Shown: positions 35,367-47,292 of the stretch, piece after piece
How positions within the stretch are numbered: position 1 is the stretch's first letter
Layout of the letters: each line of letters starts with the position of its first letter
DNA from: Sternotherus odoratus
Taxonomy: Eukaryota > Chordata > Testudines > Kinosternidae
Reading direction: 5' to 3'
NCBI GenBank assembly: GCA_032164245.1
Contig: JAVMKO010000003.1
Span: forward strand, 63,186,390-63,250,389
DNA length: 64,000 nt
Made by a program: the position numbers and the translations under genes
Notes under the pieces: generated by a model
Told to the model about the DNA's origin: nothing
Database searches by the model: none
The model's input: the letters and a program-made list of their open reading frames with translations, nothing else

Positions 35367-36129
35367 TGTCATAAGTATGAAGTGCCTTAGAATTACTGTT
35401 TTACCTGTGAGGGGTTAACCTGAAGCCAAAGGGCTGTGACGTATTAAGAATGCAAATTTCTTGGGACAAAGGACTGTTAATTTCACTTCACTTCTACTGA
35501 GGCTTTCGGTCTGCCTCCATCTTCCCAGGCTTTGGGGATTGGATTTTCCTACCTTTCCTTTCACAAGTTTCTAATTTAGCCTAACAGTAAGTAGGATTGT
35601 AATTGTATATGCTGTGTAACTGATCTGTGGTGTCTCTGATCTCATCAGAGGGAGAAATCTCAAGGAAGGGGTTAGGGCTAAATAATTAAGTACCTGTGAA
35701 GTCTGTATAAGTGTATGCTTTTTTTCTCTTTTCTTTAATAAACCTTTTGTTTTGTTATAAGAATTGTCTGGTAATTCTAGTGAAGGGATCTTAGCTTTGG
35801 ATCGAGCAGCTCATGGTTAGTGAGAGCCTGTGTGCTTGAATCTCTCTCCTTGGTAGCAACGAGGAAAGGGAGGGGCTGTGGCTCACAGCCTGAGTTCTTT
35901 TCTCTCTCAGCTGGTAAGAAGGGGGGGGCTTTCAATGTGCCCCAATCCATGGTTTTGGAATATTCACATTGATGGTGGCAGCTGGTCCCAATCCCCAACT
36001 GGAGAAGTTTGGGGTTTGGGGGGAAAGGATTTAACTTAGGCTGGGAAATTAGCTTAAAGTTAAGGGTCACATAAGAGACCCCCACATTTTTACCCTAGAG
36101 TTTAAAGTGGGGGAGGGTCTTCTCTTACA
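35367..36129 (+). mobile_element. Solo LTR (family A), plus strand
   Basis: A 763-bp LTR with ends 'tgtcataagtatgaagtg' and 'gggtcttctcttaca', flanked by a perfect 5-bp duplication 'gaagc' (35362-35366, 36130-36134). It matches the minus-strand LTR at 16661-17894. A polyadenylation signal aataaa lies at 35737-35742, about two thirds of the way along. It interrupts the hAT transposase relic, whose coding resumes directly after the second 'gaagc'. No retroviral genes are present. Confidence 0.92.
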
Positions 36130-37050
36130 GAAGCTATGGATCATTATTGCTGCAAAACAATTGATTGACCTTATGGCAAGGAAGGTGATTGATAATTGAT
36201 GTGGCTTGGCAAAGAAAAGTATTATGCGGTAAAAATGGACTGTACTCCCAACCTTAGTCACAGTGAAAAGATGTCATTTACAGTAAGATTTGTTGACAAC
36301 AAGGATGGTTGTATTCAAGTAAAGGAACATTTTATTTGTTTCTGGTTTATGGATGATTCTACTGGAAAAGACCAAACAGAACTACTTATAAATCTTTTGA
36401 ATGAAAATAAAGTAAAGCTTCAGGACTGCTGCAGCCAACATGGAGGGAAGAAACAGTGGTGTCAGGTGAGGATCCTTGTGCTGAATCCAAGAGTGTTCTT
36501 CATGCCTTGTAGTTGGCATTCCCTCAACATCTGATTGTGTCAGATGCAGAGTCATCTTCTTTAGATACTGTATCACTCTTTGGAGTACTGTAAAGAATAT
36601 ATGTCCTGTTTTTAGCATTAGCTACACGGTGGAAGATCCTCATGGACAATATTACAAATGTGACTGTGAAGCCACTGACACTCACTGGGAGAGTAATATT
36701 GACAGGGTAAGTCCAATGAGGTATATGATGCCTTGTTGGAATTGGCACAGTCGAGTAAAGCCAAGGTCAGAGTCTAATACAAGGCTCAAAGCTTAGAAAA
36801 CCAGATCACTGACTTCAAATTTCTGGTCTCAGTTGTGGTTTGGTACAATATCTTGTTCCAAGTAAATGTTGTAAGCAAGGCATTACAAACTAAGTCAATG
36901 GACATTGTGATTGCTACTACTTTGATGAGAAGCTGTCTGGATTTCTCCATAGCCTATCTACAGAGATGACAAATTTGAAGATGCCATCACTATTGCTAAA
37001 GAAATGGTGGAAAACTTAGGAGTTGAGCCCATCTTCAGGGCAACTCATAT

Positions 37051-37247
37051 TCATTATAGAATATCAGGTTTGGAAGAGACCTCAGGAGGTCACCTAGTCC
37101 AACTCCCTGCTCAAAGCAAGACCAATCCCCAAATAAATCATCCCATGCAGGGCTTTGTCAAGCCTGACCTTAAAAACCTGTAAGGACGGAGATTCGACCA
37201 CCTCCCAAGGTAACCATTCCAGTACTTCCCCACCCTCCTAATGAATT
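37051..37247 (-). mobile_element. CR1 LINE 3' end (minus) inside the hAT relic
   Basis: 'tcattatagaatatcaggtt' (the reversed CR1 tail), 'tggaagagacctcaggaggt', 'ctagtccaactccctgctca' and 'ttgtcaagcctgaccttaaa' are the classic CR1 3' end seen in reverse. It is 5'-truncated near 37247 at 'taatgaatttt'. It splits the hAT coding sequence between 'cttcagggcaac' and 'agaagaagcatcagtttg'. Confidence 0.92.
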
Positions 37248-38043
37248 TTTTTTTCCTTTTTTCCTCTTTCCTCAGAAGAAGCATCAGTTTGTTTATGAGG
37301 GCAGAGATAAGTTGATGGGAAGCTTGAAAGAAAAAGTCAAAAGGGAGGTTTTTTGCTCACTCATTGACACTGCTTGAGTGTCCATTGAATAAAGGTTTGG
37401 ACAAATGAAGCACCATGAAAAGAGCTGGGGGCGGGGGGCGTATGACCTTAGTAAGTCGCTGGTGGACAGAAAAACACTCTTGAACAATTGTACGGACTTT
37501 CACTGGATGCTGACAAATGGGGAATGTTCAGACATCAATTATAAAGACCCCTATATTGAACTGGACAGCATCTGTCACACTTTGCAAAACAAGAAGCACT
37601 CTCCACTCCAAGTTTTCCAATTCATTCATGATGCAGAGCGGAAGGACACTTTTCCTAATGTGTGGATTTCTTTGAGGATTCTGCTCATGCTGCCTGTCAC
37701 AGTTGTGAGTGGTGAGTGCAGCTTTTTGAAGCTCAGGCTCATTAAAATATATCTTCAGTTGATGATGGCTGATGAGTGATTGATATTGCTTGCTATTTTA
37801 TCACTTGAAATTGCCATTGGCCAGTCTTTGGATCTCTCTGATGCTGTGCTTCAGTTCACAAGGAAAAGGCAAGAAAAGTGACCTTTTGAACCAAAGGACT
37901 AGGGTTGACATTCTAAGGCTATTTAATAGTGGTCCATCCTCTGCTGGTGCACAAGTCAATTTCTTGATGTTAGTACATTTCCATTACTGAAGATGCTCCT
38001 CACCTGGGGCAGCATTTGTTCTAGGGCTGGTTCTGGTGGGAGG

Positions 38044-39338
38044 TGGGGGAAGCAGGGAAGAATCAGAGAAAAAGTGTGTACAATAAAGGTACCCCACATT
38101 GAACCTTTGGCCAATACTGAAGTCTGTTGATTTTGTAACTTGATACATAATAAATGTATCTTTTAAATATATACATATATTTACTTCTGTTAAGTGGTAA
38201 GTTATCAGAAGTGTTAAGCCAGGTTACTGTGGCCACACACTCTCACACACCATTGAAGTGTATGCATCCAACCTCCATAGGTGCTAGAACTAGGGGGGAG
38301 CTACCGCACCTGGCTTGAAGTGGTTTCCAATATATACAGGGTTACAGTTTGGTTCAATGGATCTCAGCAGCCCGTCATACATATTGTTCTAGCATGCACA
38401 CCTTCCCACATGTGTGTGTGGGCACATATGCTGTCATTTTGAAGATTTCCAATTAGAAAAATGTATAGCAACTTCCAGCATTAGAGAACAAAAGTGCTTT
38501 CTCTGCTAAAATAACAAAAAGGTTTTGCAGATTCTAGGAAACCATGCAATTAATGAAAGATGCCTTGCAAATTCTTGATTTGTCGTTTAAAACTGTGGAA
38601 CTTGCACTGTTATTTATTGGTGGGTGACAAGCTACTGTAGCGCTAGATAAAATGTATTTTTTTACCAGAGCTCTGGATTTAAAAGCAACATCAGAGCTCA
38701 CTGACTCAAACGTTTAGCCTGATTTATGGATTGTACTGGGAGAGTACTAAGGCTAAGTCTCACTAAGATTGCTTTAAATGACTTTTAAAATTAAGTAAAG
38801 AAGAAAATGTAACTACTAATCTAAACATGCTGTGAAACATTAATTATGCATTTTAAGTGAAGGGAATAAACAAGAAATAATTTAATCGGTGACATAAAAT
38901 AAATCCCAAAATGTATCCTTGCTGAAGGCATTTTATAAATAAACACTTGTTTTTAAGTCACAAAGGAACTGGAGATGAAACCATTAGTAACTGAGTCAGA
39001 AGCTGTTTATTATTATCATTTTTGCAGTCATCTCTTAAAAACACAGAAGCCCGTTCTAAAGATGAGTATGCTGAGAGAAGAGTAAAGTACCCTAACATGA
39101 AAGGGAAGGGGAGATCTTTAAGTTATGCCTAATAAGTTTTTTTTTAAAACAGTGGAAGATTTCAGTTGCAATTGCTGAGCTAACATAGAAGCAAATCTGA
39201 ATGCTGTGTGCAGCTGTAATATTTTTGACAACATGTTATGCCCCTCTATAAAACTGCCAGCATCCAGAGACCTCAATATTTCCCAAGAGGAAAGGTTCAT
39301 AACACTTTAGATGTAAATTGCTTTATGTTTTATCAATG
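38044..39338. other. AT-rich stretch; one weak repeat
   Basis: No gene is seen. About 38210-38390 ('taggtgctagaacta', 'ctggcttgaagtggtttcca', 'gtttggttcaatgg') resembles a common reptile interspersed repeat, class unknown. The remainder is AT-rich and unclassified. Confidence 0.4.
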
Positions 39339-39346
39339 TACAGTGA

Positions 39347-39497
39347 AACCTCGATTTAACGGACTAATTGGGGCGAGGGGGTGTCCGTTAAAGCCAAAAG
39401 TCCGTTATTTAATAATTTTTAAAAATCATTAAATAATAGGACTTTTGGCTTTAATGGACACACCCTCACCCGAATTAGTCCGTTATATAGAGGTTTT
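39347..39497. repeat. Foldback at the left end of the MITE
   Basis: 'aaacctcgatttaacggact' through 'gtccgttatttaataatttt' pairs with 'aaaaatcattaaataatagg' through 'ttagtccgttatatagaggt'. The arms are about 75 bp with few mismatches and almost no loop. Confidence 0.88.
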
Positions 39498-39529
39498 AGG
39501 AGCTGTCAAACGCCCCCCTCACCTGCCTG

Positions 39530-40600
39530 GCTCCCCGCAACGGGGAGCCGGGCGGGTGGGCTGAGAGCTCCCGCCTGGCTCCCCGCTGCGGGGAGCCAGG
39601 CGGGAACTGTCAGCCCGCCCGCCCAGCTCCCGCTGCGGGAAGCCAGGCAGGAACTGTCAACCCCCCCGCCCGGCTCCCCGCAGCGGGGAGCCCGGCGGGA
39701 GCTGTCAGCCCGCCCGCCCGGCTCCCGGCAGCGGGGAGCCCGGCGGGAACTTTCAGCCCGCCCGCCCGGCTCCCCACTGCGGGGAGGGGGGGGTTGACAG
39801 TTCCCGCCAGGCCCTCCGCTACGGGGAGCCGGGCGGGGGGGTTGACAGTTCCTGCCTGGCTCCCCGCAGCGGGAACTGTCAGCCCGCCCGCCCAGCTCCC
39901 GCTGCCGGGAGCCAGGCGGGAACTGTCAAACTCCCCCGCCCGGCTCCCTGCTGTGGGGAGGGGGGGGGGGGTTGACAGCTTCCGCCCGGCCCTCCGCTGC
40001 GGGGAGCCGGGCAGGAGCTGTCAACCCGGCTCAAAACCCCCCCGTCCGTCTGTCTCCCCGCTGCGAGGAGCCGGGCGGGGGGGTTGACAGCTCCCGCTCT
40101 GCTCTCCCCAGCGGGGAGCCGGGCGGGAGCTCTCAACCCCCCCCCCCCGCCTGGCTCCCCGTTGCGGGGAGCCGGGCGGGGGGGTTGACAGCTCCCGCCC
40201 GGCTCCCCCCAGCGGGAAGCCCGGCGGGAGCTGTCAAACCCCCCGCCCGGCTTCCCGCTGTGGGGAGCCGGGCGGGAGCTCTCAAACGCCCCCCCCCCCC
40301 GCCCGGCTCCCCGCTGCGGGGAGCCGAGCGGGGGATCTCAAACGCCCCCCCCTGCTCCCCGTTGCGGGGAGCCGGGCGGGGGGGTTGATAGCTCCCGCCC
40401 GGCTTCCCGCTGGGGGGAGCCGAGCGGGAGCTCTCAAACCCCCCGCCCGGCTTCCCGCTGCGGGGAGCCGAGCGGAGGCTCTCAAACGCCCCCCCCCCCC
40501 CGCCCGGCTCCCCGTTGCGGGGAGCCGGGCGGGGGGGCGGGGGGTTTGACAGCTCCCGCAGGGGTCCCTGCTGCGGGGAGCCGGGCGGGAGCTGTCAACA
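39530..40600. repeat. GC-rich palindromic minisatellite
   Basis: Roughly two dozen units of about 45 bp. Each has a near-perfect palindrome of the form 'cccggctccccgctgcgggg' continued by 'agccggg', joined by 'cgggagctgtcaac' or a C/G-run. Copies vary in run lengths and in single bases (agctgtcaa versus agctctcaa). The array is CpG-dense in an otherwise AT-rich region. Confidence 0.9.
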
Positions 40601-40705
40601 TATAACGGATTTCCCCCAATAACGGATTTCGGATGCATCGGAAATTTTGTCCGTTGCATCCGAAGTCCGTTAAATCGGGGTCCGTTAAATCAAGGGTTTA
40701 CTGTA

Positions 40706-42319
40706 CAGAAAGTCCTCTATGTGAAATAAGTTGCACACATTACAGTATATGTATTTCATAAACATATTCAAGCAGTATGCAACGGCCTAATCAATACTAC
40801 AAGTAAGAAAGGCGGGAAAACTTACCTGGAAGGTAAAGATTCTGTGTCTCCCTTGAGGAGCTTGCTTTTACCCCTTCATTGTGGTTCTGTTATATCTTCA
40901 GCACAGGAGTGGAACACACCAATATACTATGGAAGCAACTGAAGCTTCAAAAGGTATCTCAGATGAGTGTCACAAATATCAGGCACATTTATTCAGCAGA
41001 GAAGCAGTTAACGTCAGATACACTAGATTTGCAATTCTCATGCCCTCCAAAAACTATAAAGGAAAGGAAAAAAATGAGAACAAAAACATTGAGCCATGGA
41101 TTGCCTACTTCTTTCTCCCATCCCCTCCCTACAAAACCCAAGTAACATGGAGTGCTCGCAGGATACATGTACCACTCTGAATATTTAATGTGGAAGAGAC
41201 TGATCAGATTTCAGGATGGGAAGAGACCAAGCAGCCTGTCCAGGTTTGTTCACCTGTGTGTCTTGTGTTTGCACTCTGTAGTGTTTCCCCCACCCAACAT
41301 GTGCCTTTCTAACTCTTTTCTGACTATTTTTCTAGTTACAGGATCTCTTGCTGCTTTCAAGAACCCATATCATGCATTAGTTGCTCTCTCTATAAATAGG
41401 TTTTCATTCACTATTTTAAGGACTGGATCTTCCTTTTCTTAATTATTTACATCGTTTTATTGTTATTTATGTGGCAGTGACAAAATGTCTCAATCAGGGT
41501 TGGGGCCTATTGTGTTAAGTGCAGACAAAGTCCTGCCCTGAATGAACATATAGTTTAATTTGAATCAAGGTATAATAAGTGACTATTCTCAGTGAGTATC
41601 CTCATGGCTTGGAGCTTCTGTTCAGTGAAGGGAGAATCTCCAGAGGCACAGAAGTTAGATTTCCATAAGCATCCAAATGTTCAATGTCTTTTTCCAAATT
41701 ATATTCAGTTAGGCCTGATTCTAATCTCACACTGCTGCTAATCTACAGAAGTCAATAGAATTATGTCACTATAAAACACTGTAAGCACAAAGACAGACAA
41801 CCTCTACAATCTCTTAACTGCTGAAGAACCTCTCTCTCCTTTAAGGTGTCAGGAATCTGTGAGCTGGAATGTGCCTTATAGGCACTTGTACAAATTGAGA
41901 ATGCCAGGAGGCATTGTGCTAAAGAGAAGACTAGAGGAATGGGCTGTTGTAGCATCCCTTAAAGGAGGACAATGTGGTTTCTCCTCCACAGCAAACCAAT
42001 TCTGCTATTCGGTTGTGGTGGGTTTAAGGCCATTATCATGGGCCTTGATTTGGCTAGCTGCCCTTAGACTTGTGCAGTGCCTGTGTGTGCAAGCACAATG
42101 ACTAAAAATGTTCTTGCTCCCTTTGTGGGGGCATTAGATGGGAAGTTCCTTGCACATTCACGTATGCATGTTCTGTGCCCCAGTGTGAGCAGGCCCAAAT
42201 CTAGTCTTTTATAGACAATTGTGCCAGGATTGTGTCGTTAAGCAGATAGGTACAGACAGATTGTAGTGCTGTAATACTAATATCAAAGTCTGTTCAGTTC
42301 ACGTGGTGCAGAGGTTCAG
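40706..42319. other. AT-rich stretch, no gene recognised
   Basis: Short frames near 40880-41180 and 41152-41442 show no recognisable domain. 41700-41770 ('aggcctgattctaatctcac', 'agaagtcaatagaa') resembles an old amniote interspersed repeat. Nothing else can be named. Confidence 0.45.
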
Positions 42320-42468
42320 TAGAGCTGGATTTAAGAACTTCAGTATCTCATCCAGAGGTTCGGGGTTTATTACAGGAGTGGGTGAGTGAAGTTCTGTGGC
42401 CTGCAATATGCAAAAGGTCAGATTAGGTTATCATGATAGTCCCTTCTGACCAAATCTATGAATATATG
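42320..42468 (+). mobile_element. CR1 LINE 3' end fragment
   Basis: 'gaagttctgtggcctgcaat', 'aggtcagattaggttatcat', 'agtcccttctgaccaaat' and 'ctatgaatatatgattcta' form a CR1 3' terminus on the plus strand. It is 5'-truncated and diverged. Confidence 0.8.
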
Positions 42469-45400
42469 ATTCTATTAGCTTTCCTGTTCCACAAATATTT
42501 TGAAGAGTTAAAATTTTTCCCCCATCTCAAACTGCAAAGAAAAATCAAAATCTCAAAAATATTTGCAAACCAAAAACTCAAAAAAGTTTTCATTTTTAGT
42601 CAATCAAAATGTTTTGTTTTGAGCATTTAGTTTAGATTTACTAAAAACTTTTTTTCAGTGCCAGTAGCTTAAATTTTGAAACAAAAAGTCATTTCTTTCA
42701 AAAATACCAAAATGAAAAGGTTCAACAGTTTAGAAACTTTTTACCTCAACATTCTTTTCAAGGAAGGAAATTCAACGAATTCAACTCTGTTTCACAAACA
42801 GTTTTGGCTTTCACACACAGGCATTTTTGATGAAAAAAATAATCAAAAAATCCTGATCAGCTCTAGAGTTCGGGTCAAGGGAGAAGTCATTTGGGTCAAG
42901 AATATTACTAGTTATTCTACCATGGGATTTAGTACTACTGTCATTTTTTTTTCTTTTACTGGATTCTGCCCTATTAATACTGAGTACAGATAAACTATCA
43001 GCCACATCCAATCTCTTAACACTTGCAAATCAACAGAGCAAATGACTGACTGAATTTACATTATTTCATCAGAGGTGTGTGTAGATATGGGAACACAGGA
43101 TCAGATTTCCAGTTGCATTTCAGCCTGAGAATTTCCCAGGCTGAATTGGACCTTGTCACCACTCAGTCCCCGGCAGCAGGGCCCAGGGTCCTGGCCAGAG
43201 CATTCCGCATTCCAGCTATGCTCAGGCAGCACATAGTCCTTTATGATCATCAGGTTGCTCTAATATACGCCTAAACTCAGGGCAGCACAGAATCAGATTT
43301 TAGCATTCTGGCAACCCCGCCCCTCCCACTCCTTGCACCAAACTCAGCGCAGCAGACTTGGCAATAACATTTTGAAGCAATTCCAGCAGATTGTGTATGA
43401 TATATAAAAATAATAATTCTTCTCCAGTGCTCAGTGATGACAGCTTTATAAGCATGATTGTGCCTATATGTTTGTTCTCTGTTATAACCAGGTGCACATT
43501 ATTCAGCTCATAAATATGCACTGGGAGACGCATATCTATTGAAGACATCTCTCACAAACAAGAGACAAGGCATTTTTAAAGCTGATTATTCACTTGTTTT
43601 CTCCATTCTAATATGTTATAGGAAGATATATGTAATTTAACTTATATAATGTAAGAAAAAAAATCATTTAACTGAAAGGAATTCACTAGATAAGTTTACA
43701 ACGATCACCCTGAAATCTGAACCTTTAAGGGTAGGAGATCCTTCCCTAGAAAAGATTTACCATTTTTATTCAAGTTGTGACAAGTGATGTTTGGATGAAA
43801 TCTGTTTTGTTTTGTAATGCTTGATGATACACAAGAAGATCACGTACACATTGGACCAAAGATATCGCACATCTGTGCACTTCAAGCATGGTTTTAAATT
43901 CTACTGGGATCCTTAATTGTCTTTTGAGTTAGGGAGAGGGGCGGGAAATGAACTTGTGTTGATTTATTTTTCTCCTGTGTCCTTAAAGTTATTGTTTTTA
44001 AAGATTAAATGTGCAATCTCAAACAAATAAAAGCATTAAGTTGCATGCTTCTGAAGCCTAATCCAGGTGCAGTTTTTCTGACAGTCAAGCTTGACCTCAC
44101 ACATAATTCACACACCTGCACCTATATACAGCTCATGCCCTCAGCCTGCTCATGCTGCAGTATGTTCATTGAGAAAATTATCCTACGTATTCAACAGTTC
44201 TTCAGCATTCATCCTTGGAGTCATGTGAACTTTGCCCAGGCCTCAGCGATGTGCTTTTTAAACTCAGATTTCTCATTGCAAGGATGACACACCACTGATG
44301 GTGAGCCTGAAGGTGCCATTCCGCCTATGCTTGAATCTTTGGCAAGCAGCTTGTATTAAACATTTATCTTAGTTCTTTCACAATCATAAATTATTTTGGG
44401 ATATCCTTCTGCAGCAGGAGAAAACTTTACCAGTGAGGTTAATAAGCTGCTTAAAATGAAGAATAGCTCAGGATATATATATAAAGTAATCTGTTACCTC
44501 CATCTGCCTTTCCTTTTGCTTTTTGCTTTTACAAGCAGGCTGATTTGCAGTTGTTGTAGGAAACATAACTTTGAATTCCCTAAGTTTGGTGCATAAATGT
44601 GAACTGATATTGGAGCTCGGTAGTTGTTGTTTCGGTATTATATCTGCTATGATCCCAAGACTGTGTTATCAACATGCCAAACTGTCAGCTTTTTTTTAAT
44701 GTAAACATTTCATATATGGAGTGCTACACATTTCCAACAGTGATGGAAGGATTGGGAGAGCTGCCTCACTACACAAATATCACTACACAAATATTTGTGT
44801 AGTGATCAACATGGTACAGTTATAAACATGCACCTGTCAGCTGGCCTCGGGTCATGCAATCATTTTTTGCAAGTGGCTTCATAAATCGGCAGCACAGCCA
44901 CTTATGATAAGAACATGTGAAAATGGACCCAGGAATGTAGAGAAAATGCAGCCAAGAATGTAATGAATGGTTTTCTACAAACTATAATATCTGGCAGTAT
45001 CATCACTTAGTAGTTTTACAGTGGTCTTAATCCAAACCTGCACAGATGGCTATTCACTGGATATTTGCTTTTCATCGCTACAGATAAGACAGCGTCACTT
45101 CTCTGGGACTTGTGCTGCTCCACCTGAAGACTTTGCTGTTGCATTTTATACATGTTTCTTACTTATTCTTGGAGAGGCTGCATGGTTTGGTGTACTGGCA
45201 AGTTCTTTTTCTGGTTCTGACTTGCTGTGTAGTTTAGATTTAAACTCTCTGTCTCATTTTCCCGCTAAAAGTAAAAAGAGGTTGTATTATTTATGAACCA
45301 TTAAGAGGGGTTTAGAGAGACAACTATGATTATGGCTTTACAGTGTTTTGAAAATATAAAGTGGTAAATCTGTCTACCATGACAACCACAAGTAGCTGGG

Positions 45401-47292
45401 GTTGGAACAAGGTTTTCCTGGATATTGGATGGAGGGGAAAAAATCTTAAAGTCTGACTCCTCTCACCGGGGAAAGAGCCATAGTTAGGGGAAGATGTGTG
45501 TGTTAGAAGTTGTAGGGTAGGCCATACTGAACTACTTTGGGATGTTATTCATCCTGGCTGGACAAAAAGATGTGTGGTAGTTGCAGCCATCTCTTAGTGT
45601 GTGGGGACTGCTGGTCTAAACATTTCACCTCCTTATTTTCCCTCAACCACTTACAGGTAAAAAGAGATCCATCCTGAGATAAGAGAAGGCATTAGGTCAC
45701 CTGGAATGCCAATGTGATTGGAACAAGGTTCATGCCTGGGGCAGGAGCAAGGAGGCAGCCAACCCAAATGCATGGCCTCAGCAGCATGCCCTAAGTTGAA
45801 GCATAGCATGTGTAAACCAGCAGGTGGTACTGATGTGCATTGCGTACTCAGCCTGAGAGCATCAGCAGTTTGAGGTAGCTTTGCCAGACACTTCACAGAC
45901 AGATGTTCCTTGCTCCCAGCCAATGACCAGGAGCAGTGCAGCCTCCAGGCTGTCTGAGGTACCGGTCCACTGGCCCAAAGTCCATAACTCAGTCTAGACC
46001 TACCTCAGGTCACACCTGGCAGAGTTATAATACAGTTACTTCTGCAGCTGTGAGACTTGTTCTTGTTTCCCTGCCATATAATGTGTGGGAACTACACACT
46101 TCTCTTCCCAATTCAGTGGGCAAGGGACAAAGAACAGATGATGAATGCATGCCCCTTTCACAGAGCTCTTCCCACATAGAATGCTCACACCAGCTGTATG
46201 CTTCTTGAGCCCTCAGCGATGGAGGGAGAATGTGGGTGATGAAAATATTCCCCTACATGAATGTGGAGACATTTGAGTGATTGAGGAAATTGGGGCACGG
46301 AGGTAAATAGTGTATAATACTAATTAGCAAATGGCAAGAAACAAGAAAACCAATATAGATGCTTGACTGGGAAGATATGGAATATTTATAGCAAGGGAAA
46401 AGGTTACTACATAAGGCCAGCAAATGCTTGGTGCAGCTTACTTTATTTACTTAGTTACATACTTTTCTAATGTAAAATAAATGGAAAGAAATCAGCTGAA
46501 TTGCCCATTTTATTCCATGAGAAAGGGATATATCCTATAGATTTGGCTGCAAGAGCAAGCATATTAAAATCATAAAATTGGTCTTCATGCCCTCTGTTCC
46601 CAAACTACATCTTTCTTATTTTACAGATTCCCAATTAGATGACATAAACTGATGTATCAAGCAGCCATTTGAGGAATAGCTGGAAAATTTCTGCACCAGC
46701 ATCAATTTCTGTTTTACTTAAAGCTCACAGGGAATCCACATCTTTTACAAATATTTATATCAAGGCAGGCAAAGAAAGCAATAAGTCATTGCAATCAGAG
46801 ATTCACTTCCAACGTACACATGCTACTGCTGCCCACATGCTGCCCTTACTGGATTGTAGGGTCTAGCCTATGGCCTCCAGGACAGGTGGCATACACAGGA
46901 ACAGCTTTGCTGTAAAATTCACAAGGGGAACTGGGACAAAAAGAATGCACTGTGGTGGTATTTCCAACTGGAAATAAACCAAAACAATACAGCTATATGA
47001 TGTTTTGTTTCCCAATCAGAAAAATGCAAGGCATTCCAATATACAGGAGAGCATTAGGAACTCAACACAGTGCATATTGGATGTACTGGAGAACAGCTAC
47101 AGTGTTGATTTTAACAGCTATTAGAAATCTGTCAAAACTTCTGTGGATATGGATCACTATTTTTCGTGGATATGGATAGCTGGGTATAGTGGAAGGGAAT
47201 TAGGTATTAAAGACAAATTATTATGCAAAAGGGTTAGAGCTCATGTCTTCCACCCTACCACCGCCTAAATACAAACACATACAAATGCCATG
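42469..47292. other. AT-rich unique-looking sequence
   Basis: I see no gene, RNA gene or confidently classed repeat except the palindrome at 44767-44804. Open frames are up to about 105 codons with no recognisable motif. Confidence 0.5.
44767..44804. repeat. Perfect 24-bp palindrome plus direct duplication
   Basis: 'cactacacaaatat' occurs twice in tandem (44767-44780, 44781-44794). It is followed by 'ttgtgtagtg', so 44781-44804 is a perfect 24-bp palindrome. This is a local direct-plus-inverted duplication. Confidence 0.9.

Larger units (their letters stand above)
34352..37780 (+). pseudogene. hAT transposase (TTF-type zinc-finger/DUF4371 type), pseudogene
   Basis: Separate frames encode successive parts of a hAT transposase, which would bind the terminal repeats and cut and paste the element. 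34797-35012 holds 'NGEKVNWHWLVYSKSTDKV' (TTF-type zinc-finger region, without its usual cysteines). 35072-35374 holds 'HWRNVLEGLTSIILFPAKKN' and 'SLVEFLGKYKDV'. 36196-36534 holds 'YYAVKMDCTPNLSH', with the aspartate of the catalytic-core DxTPD-like motif, then 'MSFTVRFV'. 37405-37779 holds 'FPNVWISLRILLMLPVTV' and 'SGECSFLKLRLIK', the C-terminal hAT dimerisation domain. A splice-acceptor-like 'ttttcccctatag' precedes the first exon-like part at 34352. Stops, shifts and two insertions disable it. Domesticated relatives exist in vertebrates, but nothing here suggests a retained function. Confidence 0.85.
33762..38035 (+). mobile_element. Decayed autonomous hAT transposon with two later insertions
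   Basis: The left end 'gaggactggatttaggagca' and the right end (read on minus) 'cagaaccagccctagaac' both resemble the CAGGGCCGG-type hAT terminus. The flanks gtggggag (33754-33761) and gtgggagg (38036-38043) look like an 8-bp duplication with two mismatches. The element spans about 4.27 kb. Removing the solo LTR (35367-36129) and the CR1 piece (37051-37247) leaves about 3.3 kb, a normal length for an autonomous hAT. The transposase relic lies at 34352-37780. Confidence 0.75.
39341..40703. mobile_element. Pogo/Tigger-like MITE expanded by a minisatellite
   Basis: The ends 'cagtgaaacctcgatttaac' (left) and 'ttaaatcaagggtttactg' (right) are inverted repeats, each bounded by TA (39339-39340, 40704-40705), as in Tc1/mariner/pogo-type insertions. 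The word 'aacggac'/'gtccgtt' recurs in the subterminal regions. The left 150 bp (39347-39497) is a foldback. The interior about 39530-40600 is a GC-rich minisatellite. No transposase is encoded. Alanine/proline-rich frames in the array are compositional. Confidence 0.85.

Noticed and set aside
39530..40600. CRISPR-like array of regular repeats
   Set aside because: The units are contiguous palindromic minisatellite copies without unique spacers, inside a eukaryotic MITE.
39530..40600. CpG island of a host promoter
   Set aside because: The CpG density is wholly explained by the tandem array; no TATA, initiator or downstream exon is recognisable.
39794..40659. Arginine/alanine/proline-rich open frames of up to 138 codons
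   Set aside because: They are translations of the palindromic minisatellite in the expanded MITE.
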